Positions 54,161-64,000 of a DNA stretch of 64,000 nt are shown piece by piece; the stretch's first letter is position 1; each line of letters begins with the position of its first letter. The stretch is from contig NZ_SCFN01000001.1 in NCBI RefSeq assembly GCF_004138285.1, forward strand, positions 186,001-250,000, given 5' to 3'. Under the pieces are notes generated by a model that had not been told where the DNA came from, did no database searches, and saw nothing but the letters and a program-made list of their open reading frames with translations. This DNA comes from Gottfriedia acidiceleris. GTDB taxonomy: Bacteria > Bacillota > Bacilli > Bacillales > Bacillaceae_G. The position numbers were made by a program, and so were the translations under genes.

Positions 54161-54733
54161 ATGACAGAACGTCAGGAAGAACTTTTAAATGAAGAAGTAG
54201 TGAATGAAGAAACTACTGTTGAAGAGCCTTCAATCTTTACAGAAGAAAATACAGAAGAGAAAACTGACAATGTAAATTCTTCTGAAGAAGAGCTTCAAAA
54301 ACTTCGCGCTGAAGTAGATGAGAAGGAAAATAAGTACTTACGTCTACATGCTGATTTCGAAAATTATAAACGTCGTGCACTTTTAGACCAACAATCTTTA
54401 ATGACTTATCGTGCTCAAAGCTTAGTAACTGATTTATTACCAGTACTAGATAATTTCGAACGCGCACTACAAGTTGAAGCAACAGATGAGCAAACTGCTT
54501 CTTTAAAACAAGGTATGGAAATGGTTTACCGTTTGCTTGTTGAAGCTGTAAAAAAAGAAGGAGTAGAAGAAATCCCAGCACTTGGTGAACAATTCGATCC
54601 GAATGTCCATCAAGCTGTAATGCAAGAAAGTGATGATTCTAAACCATCTAATGAAGTTCTACAAGAATTTCAAAAAGGCTATAAACTAAAGGACAGAGTA
54701 ATTCGTCCATCAATGGTTAAAGTTAACGAGTAA
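54161..54733 (+). CDS. grpE: Nucleotide exchange factor GrpE
   Basis: The 190-residue DnaK nucleotide exchange factor: an acidic, low-complexity N-terminus (about 1-40), a long coiled-coil helix ([27 protein letters not shown]), and a C-terminal beta domain with [15 protein letters not shown] and [18 protein letters not shown] lies upstream. It follows hrcA after 57 bp in the standard class I heat-shock operon. Confidence 0.96.
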   Translation: MTERQEELLNEEVVNEETTVEEPSIFTEENTEEKTDNVNSSEEELQKLRAEVDEKENKYLRLHADFENYKRRALLDQQSLMTYRAQSLVTDLLPVLDNFERALQVEATDEQTASLKQGMEMVYRLLVEAVKKEGVEEIPALGEQFDPNVHQAVMQESDDSKPSNEVLQEFQKGYKLKDRVIRPSMVKVNE

Positions 54734-54815
54734 TTAGTTAAGCGTCTATTTTAATCGCTAACATAAATATAAAATTTTTATTAAAAAACTAAAATATAAC
54801 TTATGTAGATTTTAG

Positions 54816-56650
<1,835 letters not shown>

Positions 56651-56651
<1 letters not shown>

Positions 56652-56700
56652 TAACGAAAAGTGGAAGGCGTTTGGTCAGTAACGCCTGGAACTAGACAAT
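56651..56700. repeat. Short copy of a tandem hairpin repeat after dnaK
   Basis: AACGAAAAGTGGAAGGCGTTTGGTCAG joins directly to TAACGCCTGGAACTAGACAA. AGGCGTT and AACGCCT pair as a small stem. It is the same as the copy that follows, minus its inner 80-nt hairpin (junction at 56679/56680). Confidence 0.85.
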
Positions 56701-56827
56701 AACGAAAAGTGGAAGGCGTTTGTTCAGCCCCGACAAGCATAAGAACGAGTATGGAAAAAGTTTGGTTTTTAACTTTTACCATACTTGGGCTTATGACCTC
56801 GAGGGGCTAACGCCTGGAACTAGACAA
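56699..56827. repeat. Full copy of the hairpin repeat (inner hairpin 56728-56807)
   Basis: The same flanks as the short copy enclose an 80-nt insert starting CCCCGACAAGCATAAG and ending CTTATGACCTCGAGGGGC. The insert folds on itself through CCCC/GGGG, CATAAG/CTTATG and AGTATGG/CCATACT arms. From memory it resembles a dispersed repeat known in many Bacillus genomes. Confidence 0.85.
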
Positions 56828-56851
56828 TATATATATCTAAAACATTAAGGG

Positions 56852-56890
56852 AAGTCAAAGTCAGGGAAGCCTTGGCTTTGACTTTTTCTT
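56852..56890 (+). terminator. Intrinsic terminator between dnaK and dnaJ
   Basis: AAGTCAAAG (56852-56860) pairs with CTTTGACTT (56876-56884), with further AGCC-type pairing inside, then TTTCTTTTTCT. The 56891-57093 stretch after it is structured (CTCGTC...GACGAG and AATAAAGTA...TACTTTATT arms), but no clear promoter hexamers for dnaJ were found. Confidence 0.85.
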
Positions 56891-57093
56891 TTTCTCACTT
56901 TAAGCAAGGATAAATTGGCAGCGATGATGAGTACTTGACGTAGTTCCCAATTTTAGGAATAAAGTATAAGTGCAACTACGCCTCTGACTTCGCCTAAAAG
57001 GCTCGTCAGTCGACGAGTTTACTTTATTTTCTTTTAGAAAAGCAAAGGATATGTTAAAATATTCTTTATGTGAAAGGAGCGGATTGTAACACT

Positions 57094-58227
57094 ATGAGTA
57101 AACGTGATTACTATGATGTGCTTGGTGTGAGTAAAAGTGCATCACAAGATGAAATAAAAAAATCGTTTCGTAAATTAGCAAAAACATATCATCCGGACGT
57201 TAATAAAGATCCTGATGCAGCTGAAAAGTTTAAAGAGGTGCAAGAAGCATACGAAAATTTATCAGATGATCAGAAACGAGCTCATTATGATCAATTTGGT
57301 CATACAGATCCAAACCAAGGATTCGGCGGTGGCGGATTCGGAGGCGGCGGATTCGGTGGATTTGAAGATATTTTCAGTCAGTTTTTTGGCGGGGGCGGTG
57401 GACGTCGTCGTGACCCGAACGCACCAAGAGCTGGAGCTGATTTACAATATACAATGACGATCCAGTTTGAAGAAGCAGCATTTGGAATGGAAAGAGAAAT
57501 TGAAATTCCAACAGAAGAAACATGTAATACATGTAGTGGTTCAGGTGCAAAACCTGGTACATCAAAAGAAACATGTAATCATTGTCATGGCTCAGGACAA
57601 ATGAGTGTTGAACAAAATACCCCATTTGGACGTATTGTAAACCGTACGACATGTTCACACTGTCAAGGTACTGGTCAGATTATTAAAGATAAATGTAATA
57701 CATGTCATGGTGCTGGCCGAGTGAAAACTCGTAAGAAAATCATGGTTAAAGTACCAGCTGGTATTGATGATGGACAACAAATTCGACTTTCAGGCCAAGG
57801 AGAACCAGGTAAAAATGGTGGTCCTGCTGGAGATTTATATATTGCATTCCATGTTCGTGAGCATGAATTCTTTGAACGTGACGGAAATGACGTTTACTGC
57901 GAACTTCCATTAACATTTGCACAAGCTGCATTAGGTGATGAAGTTGAAGTTCCTACTTTACATGGTAAAGTAAAAACGAAAATTCCTGCTGGAACGCAAA
58001 CTGGCACTAGAATGCGTTTAAAAGGTAAAGGAATTAAAGATGTACGTGGATATGGTCAAGGTGATCAGCACGTAATCGTAAAAGTTATCACACCAACAAA
58101 ACTAACAAGCCGTCAAAAAGAATTGCTTGAAGAGTTTTACAATATTGGCAAAGGTCAAAAAGACGATAAACACGATTCTTTCTTTACAAAGTTAAAGCGT
58201 GCAGTTAAGAATTTTGGCGAACAATAA
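57094..58227 (+). CDS. dnaJ: Chaperone DnaJ (Hsp40)
   Basis: A 377-residue type I J-protein: J domain with [10 protein letters not shown] (HPD motif), glycine/phenylalanine-rich linker ([15 protein letters not shown]), zinc domain with four CxxCxGxG-type repeats ([32 protein letters not shown]), and the C-terminal substrate-binding domain. The ATG at 57094 is used; AAAGGAG is 14 nt upstream, rather far, and an in-frame GTG (57070) precedes that site. It is probably transcribed from its own promoter as well as by read-through. Confidence 0.97.
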   Translation: MSKRDYYDVLGVSKSASQDEIKKSFRKLAKTYHPDVNKDPDAAEKFKEVQEAYENLSDDQKRAHYDQFGHTDPNQGFGGGGFGGGGFGGFEDIFSQFFGGGGGRRRDPNAPRAGADLQYTMTIQFEEAAFGMEREIEIPTEETCNTCSGSGAKPGTSKETCNHCHGSGQMSVEQNTPFGRIVNRTTCSHCQGTGQIIKDKCNTCHGAGRVKTRKKIMVKVPAGIDDGQQIRLSGQGEPGKNGGPAGDLYIAFHVREHEFFERDGNDVYCELPLTFAQAALGDEVEVPTLHGKVKTKIPAGTQTGTRMRLKGKGIKDVRGYGQGDQHVIVKVITPTKLTSRQKELLEEFYNIGKGQKDDKHDSFFTKLKRAVKNFGEQ

Positions 58228-58296
58228 GGAAGTTATTAATTCAGTACGTTAGTTAAGGTAAAAAGTGGAAACACTAAATAGAAGAAGTAATGTAAA

Positions 58297-58336
58297 TGGC
58301 ACCCTCTAAATCTGACTATGATTAGAGGGTATTGCC
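58297..58336 (+). other. Hairpin without T run upstream of prmA
   Basis: TGGCA-CCCTCTAA pairs with TTAGAGGG-TATTGCCA (bulges at both outer sides), followed by AAGTAAAG, not a T run. It sits 36 nt before the prmA start, in a spacer of 145 bp. It may be a leader structure or RNA processing site. Confidence 0.5.
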
Positions 58337-58372
58337 AAGTAAAGAAGAGAGTATGAATGGAGTTGGTAGTTT

Positions 58373-59323
58373 ATGAAATGGTCAGAATTAAGTATTCACA
58401 CTACACAGGATGCGGTTGAACCGATTTCTAACATTTTACACGAAGCTGGTGCAAGTGGTGTTGTCATAGAGGATGTGTTTGATTTGACGAAGGAGCGAGC
58501 ACAGGTTTACGGTGAAATCTACCAACTTAACCCAAAAGATTATCCAGAGGAAGGTGTAATCGTTAAAGCATACCTTCCTGTGAATAGTTTTTTAAACGAT
58601 ACGATCGACGGAATAAAAGAAGCAATAAATAATTTAATTTCTTATGATATTGATTTAGGTAAAAATACATTTGCTGTGCATGAAGTAAACGAAGAAGATT
58701 GGGCTACTGCATGGAAAAAATATTATCATCCAATTTCAATCTCAGATCGATTTACAATTGTACCTTCTTGGGAAGAGTATGAAGTCAAATCATCAGACGA
58801 ATTAATTATCGAATTAGATCCAGGAATGGCGTTTGGTACTGGTACTCATCCTACAACTGTTATGTGTATTCGAGCACTTGAGAAAGTTGTAAAACCAACT
58901 GACCGTGTAATCGATGTAGGTACTGGTTCAGGAGTATTAAGTATTGCAGCTGCTAAACTTGGTTCTACAAATATAGAAGCTTATGACTTAGACGATGTAG
59001 CAGTTCGAAGTGCAAGAGAAAACGTTGTATTAAACAAAGTTGACGATGTTATAAAAGTTGGACAAGGTAACTTACTACAAGGAATTGAAGGTCCGTTCCA
59101 AGTAGTTGTTGCGAACTTACTTGCTGAAATTATTCTTCGTTTCGTAGATGATGTTTTTAATGTTTTAGAACCAGGTGGAACATTTATTTCTTCAGGAATT
59201 ATTGGTGCTAAACAAGAAGACATCGAAAGTGAGCTTAAACGAGTTGGCTTTGTAGTGAAAGAAGTATTACATTTAGAGGACTGGGTTGCAATTATTGCAA
59301 AAAAGCCAGAACAAGGAATGTAA
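58373..59323 (+). CDS. prmA: Ribosomal protein L11 methyltransferase
   Basis: Trimethylates ribosomal protein uL11. The 316 residues carry an N-terminal substrate-recognition domain and a C-terminal SAM domain: [52 protein letters not shown]. Length matches the family. GGAGTTGG lies eight nucleotides before the ATG. It is followed by rsmE with only 1 bp between, so the two are translationally coupled. Confidence 0.96.
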   Translation: MKWSELSIHTTQDAVEPISNILHEAGASGVVIEDVFDLTKERAQVYGEIYQLNPKDYPEEGVIVKAYLPVNSFLNDTIDGIKEAINNLISYDIDLGKNTFAVHEVNEEDWATAWKKYYHPISISDRFTIVPSWEEYEVKSSDELIIELDPGMAFGTGTHPTTVMCIRALEKVVKPTDRVIDVGTGSGVLSIAAAKLGSTNIEAYDLDDVAVRSARENVVLNKVDDVIKVGQGNLLQGIEGPFQVVVANLLAEIILRFVDDVFNVLEPGGTFISSGIIGAKQEDIESELKRVGFVVKEVLHLEDWVAIIAKKPEQGM

Positions 59324-59324
59324 T

Positions 59325-60077
59325 ATGCAAAGATATTTTATAGAAGAAACGCAGCTTCAAAATGATCTTGTTACAATAATTGGTGATGATGCTCATCATA
59401 TCGCAAATGTTATGCGAATGAAGCTAGATCAAGAAATCATTTGTACAGTTCCAGGTTCATCAACTGTTCGTTGTACACTTACAAATATTTCTAGTGAACA
59501 AATAACTGCAGCTGTTGTAGAATATGTTGAGAATACAAATGAACTGCCAATATCAATTACAATTGCTAGTGGACTACCAAAAGGTGATAAATTAGAGTTA
59601 ATCATACAAAAAGGTACGGAGCTTGGAGCTTTTGGTTTTTTACCTTTTGCTGCAGCTAGATCAATTGTTAAACTAGATGATAAAAAAGCTGGTAAAAAGG
59701 TTGATAGATGGCAAAAAATTGCAAAAGAAGCGGCTGAACAATCATATCGATTTATTGTACCAACTGTGGAACAGCCAGCATCTTTTCAACAATTACTTAA
59801 CTCAATACAGTATTATGATGCGTGTATTGTTGCATATGAAGAAAGTGCAAAAACAGGAGAATCAGCAGGACTTGTTCAGACATTCCAGTCATTAAAGGAA
59901 GGCTCACGATTATTAGTAGTTTTCGGACCAGAAGGTGGTTTGTCAGATAAAGAAGTTGATCAGCTAGAAGAAAAAGGTGCTAAGCTATGTGGACTTGGAC
60001 CAAGAATTTTGCGAACAGAAACAGCACCATTTTATGTTTTAGCTGCTGCCTCCTTTCATTTTGAATTAATGGGGTGA
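59325..60077 (+). CDS. rsmE: 16S rRNA (uracil-1498-N3)-methyltransferase RsmE
   Basis: A 250-residue SPOUT-fold methyltransferase for U1498 of 16S rRNA. The N-terminal PUA-like part starts QRYFIEETQLQNDLVTI and includes GDDAHHIANVMRMK; the knot domain has GLPKGDKLELIIQKGTELG and FGPEGGLSDKEV, GLGPRILRTETAPFYVLAA. The ATG at 59325 is used, with AAGGAATG upstream; the longer frame from 59286 lies inside prmA. It is followed 4 bp later by mtaB. Confidence 0.95.
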   Translation: MQRYFIEETQLQNDLVTIIGDDAHHIANVMRMKLDQEIICTVPGSSTVRCTLTNISSEQITAAVVEYVENTNELPISITIASGLPKGDKLELIIQKGTELGAFGFLPFAAARSIVKLDDKKAGKKVDRWQKIAKEAAEQSYRFIVPTVEQPASFQQLLNSIQYYDACIVAYEESAKTGESAGLVQTFQSLKEGSRLLVVFGPEGGLSDKEVDQLEEKGAKLCGLGPRILRTETAPFYVLAAASFHFELMG

Positions 60078-60081
60078 AGAA

Positions 60082-61416
60082 ATGCCACAAGTAGCTTTTC
60101 ATACATTAGGTTGTAAAGTTAACCATTACGAAACAGAAGCAATTTGGCAACTGTTTAAAGCAGCAGGCTATGAACGTACAGAATACGAGACGAAAGCTGA
60201 TGTTTATGTAATTAATACTTGTACAGTTACAAATACAGGTGACAAAAAAAGTAGACAAGTAATCCGTCGTGCCGTGCGTAAAAATCCAGATGCAGTAATT
60301 TGCGTAACTGGATGTTATGCACAAACATCTCCAGCCGAAATCATGGCAATTCCTGGGGTGGATATCGTTGTTGGTACACAGGACCGTACTAAAATGCTTG
60401 ATTATATCGAGCAATTTCGTGTAGAACGTCAACCAATAAATGGCGTAGGAAATATTATGAAAGCACGAGTTTATGAAGAGCTAGACGTACCTGCTTTTAC
60501 TGACCGTACACGTGCTTCATTAAAAATTCAAGAAGGTTGTAATAACTTCTGTACGTTTTGTATTATTCCATGGGCACGTGGTTTAATGCGTTCTCGTGAT
60601 CCAAAAGAAGTTGTAAAACAAGCTACACAATTAGTTGAATCAGGCTATAAGGAAATTGTTTTAACTGGTATTCACACAGGTGGATACGGTCAAGACATGA
60701 AAGATTACAACTTAGCAATGTTATTAAAAGATTTAGAAACAGTTGAAGGATTAAAACGTGTTCGTATTTCTTCAATTGAAGCTAGTCAAATTACAGATGA
60801 AGTAATTGAAGTTCTTCGTCATTCAAATATTGTAGTTCGTCACTTACACGTACCATTACAATCGGGATCAGATACTGTCCTAAAACGTATGCGTCGTAAA
60901 TATACAATGGCTGAATTTGCTGAAAGAATTGAGAAATTACGCGAAGTATTACCAAACTGTTCAATTACATCTGATGTAATCGTAGGTTTTCCAGGTGAAT
61001 CTGAAGAAGAGTTTATGGAAACGTACAATTTCATTCGAGATAATAAATTCTCTGAATTACACGTATTCCCATACTCTAAACGTACAGGTACACCAGCTGC
61101 ACGTATGGAAGATCAAGTTGACGAAGAAATTAAAAATGAACGTGTACACCGTTTAATTGAATTATCAAATCAGCTTGCAAAAGAATACGCATCAATGTTT
61201 GATGGTGATGTTTTAGAAGTTATTCCGGAAGAAAAGTATACTGAAGATGGCGCAGAAGGGCTATTAATAGGTTACACAGACAATTATCTAAAAGTCGTGT
61301 TCGAAGGAACTGAAGACATGATCGGTAAAATTGTAAAAGTTAAAATTGCTGAAGCTGGTTATCCAGTAAATAAAGGTGAATTTGTCCGAGTATTAGAAGA
61401 TGTAGCTGTTAACTAA
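60082..61416 (+). CDS. mtaB: tRNA t6A37 methylthiotransferase MtaB
   Basis: A radical SAM methylthiotransferase converting t6A37 to ms2t6A37 in ANN-decoding tRNAs. The 444 residues have an N-terminal MTTase domain with cluster cysteines in HTLGCKVNHYE, NTCTVTN and CVTGCYAQ, a radical SAM motif CNNFCTFCIIPWARG (CxxxCxxC), and a C-terminal TRAM domain (ADGLLIGYTDNYLKVVF-like stretch). The ATG follows GGGGTGAAG. It is the last gene of the dnaJ-prmA-rsmE-mtaB run. Confidence 0.95.
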   Translation: MPQVAFHTLGCKVNHYETEAIWQLFKAAGYERTEYETKADVYVINTCTVTNTGDKKSRQVIRRAVRKNPDAVICVTGCYAQTSPAEIMAIPGVDIVVGTQDRTKMLDYIEQFRVERQPINGVGNIMKARVYEELDVPAFTDRTRASLKIQEGCNNFCTFCIIPWARGLMRSRDPKEVVKQATQLVESGYKEIVLTGIHTGGYGQDMKDYNLAMLLKDLETVEGLKRVRISSIEASQITDEVIEVLRHSNIVVRHLHVPLQSGSDTVLKRMRRKYTMAEFAERIEKLREVLPNCSITSDVIVGFPGESEEEFMETYNFIRDNKFSELHVFPYSKRTGTPAARMEDQVDEEIKNERVHRLIELSNQLAKEYASMFDGDVLEVIPEEKYTEDGAEGLLIGYTDNYLKVVFEGTEDMIGKIVKVKIAEAGYPVNKGEFVRVLEDVAVN

Positions 61417-61430
61417 GGATAATATAAATA

Positions 61431-61476
61431 AAAGGATAGATAATCTTGAGTTCATCTAGATTATCTATCCTTTTTT
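61431..61476. terminator. Bidirectional terminator between mtaB and the subtilase gene
   Basis: AAAAGGATAGATAATCT pairs perfectly with AGATTATCTATCCTTTT around ten nucleotides, then TT. Flanking A and T runs let it serve both convergent genes. Confidence 0.92.
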
Positions 61477-61489
61477 GTTCTATTTGCTG

Positions 61490-62968
61490 TTATTTGTCAT
61501 TTGATAAGAAATTATAAATGTTTGCTTCTCCAGAACCATAAAGCGGATCTGATCCTTTTTTGCCATAATCAAACGCACTTTGTCTGATCGCTGCTGCTAC
61601 CTGAGCAGGAGAATATTCTGGATGAGCAGCTTTAATTACGCCTGCAATACCTGCAACTTTTGGTGCTGCCATTGATGTTCCATGAAGATATGAATAACCA
61701 TGCCATTTTCCGTCACTAAACTGAGTTGTTGCATTTGTACCATTTGGATTTGCAGCGTTTACACCTACTGGATATGTAGGATAAGTAGACAAAGTACGAT
61801 ACGTATAATCACGTTTATTTAAATAATTACCTGTTGGATTTTGACGATATAAACCATCGTATACAGGTCCATTATCTCCACCTGGTGCAGCTACGTCGAT
61901 TACACTTCCATAATTTGAGTAGAAAGCAATACTATCGTTCGACCACTGATTAGATGAAGAAACGGTAATGACACCAGGGATTTGCGCAGGCGCAACACGT
62001 GAAGGACCTTTAATATCTAATCCGTAAGTAGTTTTCCAATAATCTTGCATATCGTGTATATTGTTTAAATCTTTTGAGTCATTACCCGCAGATACTACAA
62101 CAGTTACACCTTTTTTAATCGCATATTGAATCGCTCGGTGATATGCCACCATTGAAGCTGATTCACCTTTTTCGTCTAAGTTATGTGCCATCCAGCGCCA
62201 ACCACCGATTGACATATTGATTACTTCAACTCCATCGTTTGCAGCTGAAACAATCGCATCTGTTATCCATGATTGTTCAGCTCCGCCAGTTGCACCAAAA
62301 ACGCGATAAGCACGAACTGTTAATTCTGGTCCAACACCCTTAACTTTTCCATTTGCAGCAATTGAACCAGCAACGTGTGTTCCATGACCATTTTTATCCC
62401 AAGCATCAGTTGTTCCAGGTACAAATGTTTTTGATCCAGCAAGATCAGCGTTAGCCTTTAAATCTGGATGACTAAAGTCAATTCCAGTATCGATAACTGC
62501 TACGACCGTTTTATGGTTTCCTTTATTTATATTATAAGAATCTCCATTATGAGTTAAATGCTGCATGTCCCATTGTTTATCCCAATAAGAGCTAGCATTT
62601 GTATCAAGATTTACCTTTTGACCATTTGGAGTTCCAGGAGTAAACTCAATCTTATCATCTGGGTCAGCTTCCAAGTATGCTTGAAGTTCTTTACCAGCTG
62701 ATTGAATGCTTGTATCATTTTTAATATTAGTTAGAAATTCAGCATTAGATGATGAAACCTCAACAATTCCTATTTCTGAAATAACTCGTTCAACAGAACC
62801 TCCAGCTTTTGAAATTGTATCTGAGAAATTACTTGGTAAATTCCCTTTATAGGCTAAAACATAATGAAGCTCCTCAGGGGCAGCTTTCACTTGTTTAGTT
62901 TGTGTACCAATAAGTAATGAAAATGAAAGAACAGAACAAATCGAAAGCGCAGCAATTTTTTTCTTCAT
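61490..62968 (-). CDS. Secreted subtilisin-family serine protease (S8)
   Basis: A 492-residue secreted protease. Signal peptide about 1-29 (MKKKIAALSICSVLSFSLL, cleavage near VKAA). An inhibitor_I9-like propeptide follows (about 35-95), then the catalytic domain with D in VVAVIDTGIDFSHPDL, H in NGHGTHVAGS, the oxyanion N in VVSAGND and S in HGTSMAAPKVAG. Catalytic residues are all present. The start is ATG 62968 with GGAGAGA upstream; 16 extra codons to 63016 are rejected. A probable extracellular nutrient protease; the target is not defined. Confidence 0.93.
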   Translation of the reverse strand: MKKKIAALSICSVLSFSLLIGTQTKQVKAAPEELHYVLAYKGNLPSNFSDTISKAGGSVERVISEIGIVEVSSSNAEFLTNIKNDTSIQSAGKELQAYLEADPDDKIEFTPGTPNGQKVNLDTNASSYWDKQWDMQHLTHNGDSYNINKGNHKTVVAVIDTGIDFSHPDLKANADLAGSKTFVPGTTDAWDKNGHGTHVAGSIAANGKVKGVGPELTVRAYRVFGATGGAEQSWITDAIVSAANDGVEVINMSIGGWRWMAHNLDEKGESASMVAYHRAIQYAIKKGVTVVVSAGNDSKDLNNIHDMQDYWKTTYGLDIKGPSRVAPAQIPGVITVSSSNQWSNDSIAFYSNYGSVIDVAAPGGDNGPVYDGLYRQNPTGNYLNKRDYTYRTLSTYPTYPVGVNAANPNGTNATTQFSDGKWHGYSYLHGTSMAAPKVAGIAGVIKAAHPEYSPAQVAAAIRQSAFDYGKKGSDPLYGSGEANIYNFLSNDK

Positions 62969-63200
62969 AAAATCTCTCCAATATGTAATATTTACGTAAA
63001 ATACGTATCTAATCAAATTTTAATAAAACTGACTAATTAAGTTTGTCGAAATTTGAGGTGTAAAATACTGAATATTTCGACAACTAAAAACATAGACAAT
63101 TTGCGTAAATTACATTTTATATTTACCCAAAAATTCCCTCAAACTACCTGTTATTTTATCTTTCACATACATACACACTATGATTATGGGGGTGATTGGA

Positions 63201-63401
63201 TTGGCGGAAAAAGGTCATAGGCTACCTAAGGGAACTGATAACAATCATATACATGTTGCAACTAATTCTTATTTAGATACAAGTAAAGACCATTCTAACA
63301 AAGTTAATTTTGACCAAGGTGGTAGTCCTTATTTAGATACGAGTGAGGACCCTACATTACAAACAAATTATAATGCTGGTAGTCCATATTTAAATAGGTA
63401 A
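63201..63401 (+). CDS. Small protein with internal SPYLDTS repeats, unknown function
   Basis: A 66-residue protein starting at TTG 63201, a few nucleotides after GGGGGTGAT (63188-63196). It has a charged opening (AEKGHRLPKGTDNNH) and then two and a half copies of a roughly 20-residue unit (NSYLDTSKDHSNKVNF, SPYLDTSEDPTLQTNY, SPYLNR). It is hydrophilic, with no signal peptide, membrane helix or cysteine. The upstream sequence includes CATACATACACA, loosely similar to sporulation sigma-E/K -10 elements, so a spore-surface role is possible but unproven. Confidence 0.65.
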   Translation: MAEKGHRLPKGTDNNHIHVATNSYLDTSKDHSNKVNFDQGGSPYLDTSEDPTLQTNYNAGSPYLNR

Positions 63402-63458
63402 GGCATTAAACTAAAGAGAAGAAGGTAAGAAGGTAAGAAGGTAAAAGTAAGTAATAAA

Positions 63459-63491
63459 GCAGGGAATAGGAAGAGTTTTTCCTAACCCTGC
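63459..63491. terminator. Hairpin between the small repeat protein and epimerase genes
   Basis: GCAGGG-TAGGAA pairs with TTCCTA-CCCTGC. No T run on the plus strand; on the minus strand it is followed by TTTATTAC, so it most likely ends the epimerase transcript. Confidence 0.6.
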
Positions 63492-63549
63492 CCTAAAATT
63501 GCAGGTTGAAAAAGGGAAAAGAATAAATAAGAAATGTTTTTTCAAATCC

Positions 63550-64000
63550 TTACCATTTCAAATCCCGTGATCCTGCTCTATTAATATCTTTACTCTCGAT
63601 AATTGGTGATGAATAACCATTTCTTGCTATATTAATCATTGCTCGACCGAGTTGCTCTGATGAAGTAATTGAGTTCGGAAAGGCCTTTTTTAGGATTGGA
63701 AATAATGGTTTTGTTATGTCATAACCCAATTGATATAGTTTAGTTTTTGATTTTATATCTTTATGTGGAATAATTGCACCTGGTCGAAACATGTATGCAG
63801 CTTTAAACGGTAACTTTAACAAGTCATTTTCTGTTTTTCCCTTCACTCTAGCCCACATTGTACGACCTTTCTCAGTACTATCGGTACCTGATCCAGTGAC
63901 ATAAATGAAAGTCATTTGAGGATTCAATATTGATAATGTACGTGCGATGGATAATGTAAGGTCATATGTAATCTTACGATAATCTTCCTCTGTCATTCTA
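63550..64000 (-). CDS. NAD(P)-binding epimerase-like protein, partial (N-terminus beyond the window)
   Basis: About 150 residues of the C-terminal part of a short-chain dehydrogenase/epimerase-like (atypical SDR) protein: SEED-like start EEDYRKITYDLTLSIARTL, the strand TFIYVTGSGTDSTEKGRTMWARVKGKTEN (catalytic-site region), and FKAAYMFRPGAIIPHK. The Rossmann NAD(P)-binding half is expected upstream, beyond 64000; the ATG at 63996 aligns with an internal residue of the family, and the frame stays open to the window edge. Substrate unknown. Confidence 0.8.
   Translation of the reverse strand, partial: RMTEEDYRKITYDLTLSIARTLSILNPQMTFIYVTGSGTDSTEKGRTMWARVKGKTENDLLKLPFKAAYMFRPGAIIPHKDIKSKTKLYQLGYDITKPLFPILKKAFPNSITSSEQLGRAMINIARNGYSSPIIESKDINRAGSRDLKW

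Noticed and set aside
63420-63444. Three tandem 8-bp units (AAGGTAAG)
   Set aside because: A short simple-sequence tract in an intergenic region; no evidence of function, and too small for a CRISPR or variable-number repeat.

Overview
The window is a chromosomal segment of a low-GC, endospore-forming Bacillaceae (Bacillus sensu lato). Four things support this. Gene order follows the B. subtilis blocks cymR-iscS-mnmA-recD2 ... alaS-ireB-ruvX-yrzB-mltG-trmR-trhP1-trhP2-udk-greA-pbpI-yrrS-mtnN and sda-yqeG-yqeH-aroE-yqeI-yqeK-rsfS-yqeM-comER-comEA-comEC-holA-rpsT-gpr-yqxA-lepA-hemW-hrcA-grpE-dnaK-dnaJ-prmA-rsmE-mtaB. Sporulation genes are present (intact sigK, gpr, sda). Ribosome binding sites are Bacillus-like GGAGG. 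Regulation uses T-box leaders and a CIRCE element. No rRNA, tRNA, CRISPR array or phage was seen. Species assignment is not possible from the sequence alone.

Layout. 1-8260: small unknown genes, cysteine regulation and tRNA thiolation (cymR, iscS, mnmA), a TPR protein, recD2 and two tiny proteins. 8261-10464: a dispersed-repeat copy, an acetyltransferase and an AI-2E family membrane protein. 10474-23858: alaS behind a consensus promoter and T-box, then the ireB to mtnN housekeeping block, which includes the tRNA U34 hydroxylation/methylation trio. 23916-26479: a self-contained ABC exporter with a TetR regulator, its promoter bracketed by two identical operators; it sits where other bacilli carry mccA-mccB. 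26681-30515: yrhC, sigK (opposite strand) and aroA-tyrA under a tyrosine-type T-box. 30733-36943: accessory genes (aminopeptidase, GNAT, SRPBCC, paired fluoride channels, CPBP protease, small alarmone synthetase, psd). 37072-47829: sda with a DnaA-box cluster and the yqeG-to-holA block with late competence genes. 48049-61416: gpr, yqxA, lepA, hemW, the heat-shock operon, prmA, rsmE and mtaB. 61490-64000: a secreted subtilase, a small repeat protein and a partial epimerase.

Working together. Four translation-fidelity branches are encoded: IscS-MnmA (s2U34), TrmR-TrhP1-TrhP2 (mo5U34), MtaB (ms2t6A37) and RsmE/PrmA/YqeH/RsfS/LepA (ribosome). AroA makes the chorismate precursor and carries the mutase that yields prephenate; TyrA consumes prephenate, and TrhP-type hydroxylation is reported to depend on it.

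Most notable observations. (1) Four PhoP-box-like hexamers at exact 11-bp period sit in front of the alarmone synthetase relP. (2) comEA is broken by an apparent 1-nt deletion. (3) nadD, comEB and spoIIP are cleanly absent from otherwise conserved loci. (4) Twice, an intrinsic terminator's 3' arm doubles as the Shine-Dalgarno of the next gene. (5) A tandem repeat after dnaK differs only by a cleanly inserted 80-nt hairpin. (6) A long unassigned RNA-like hairpin lies between ruvX and yrzB.
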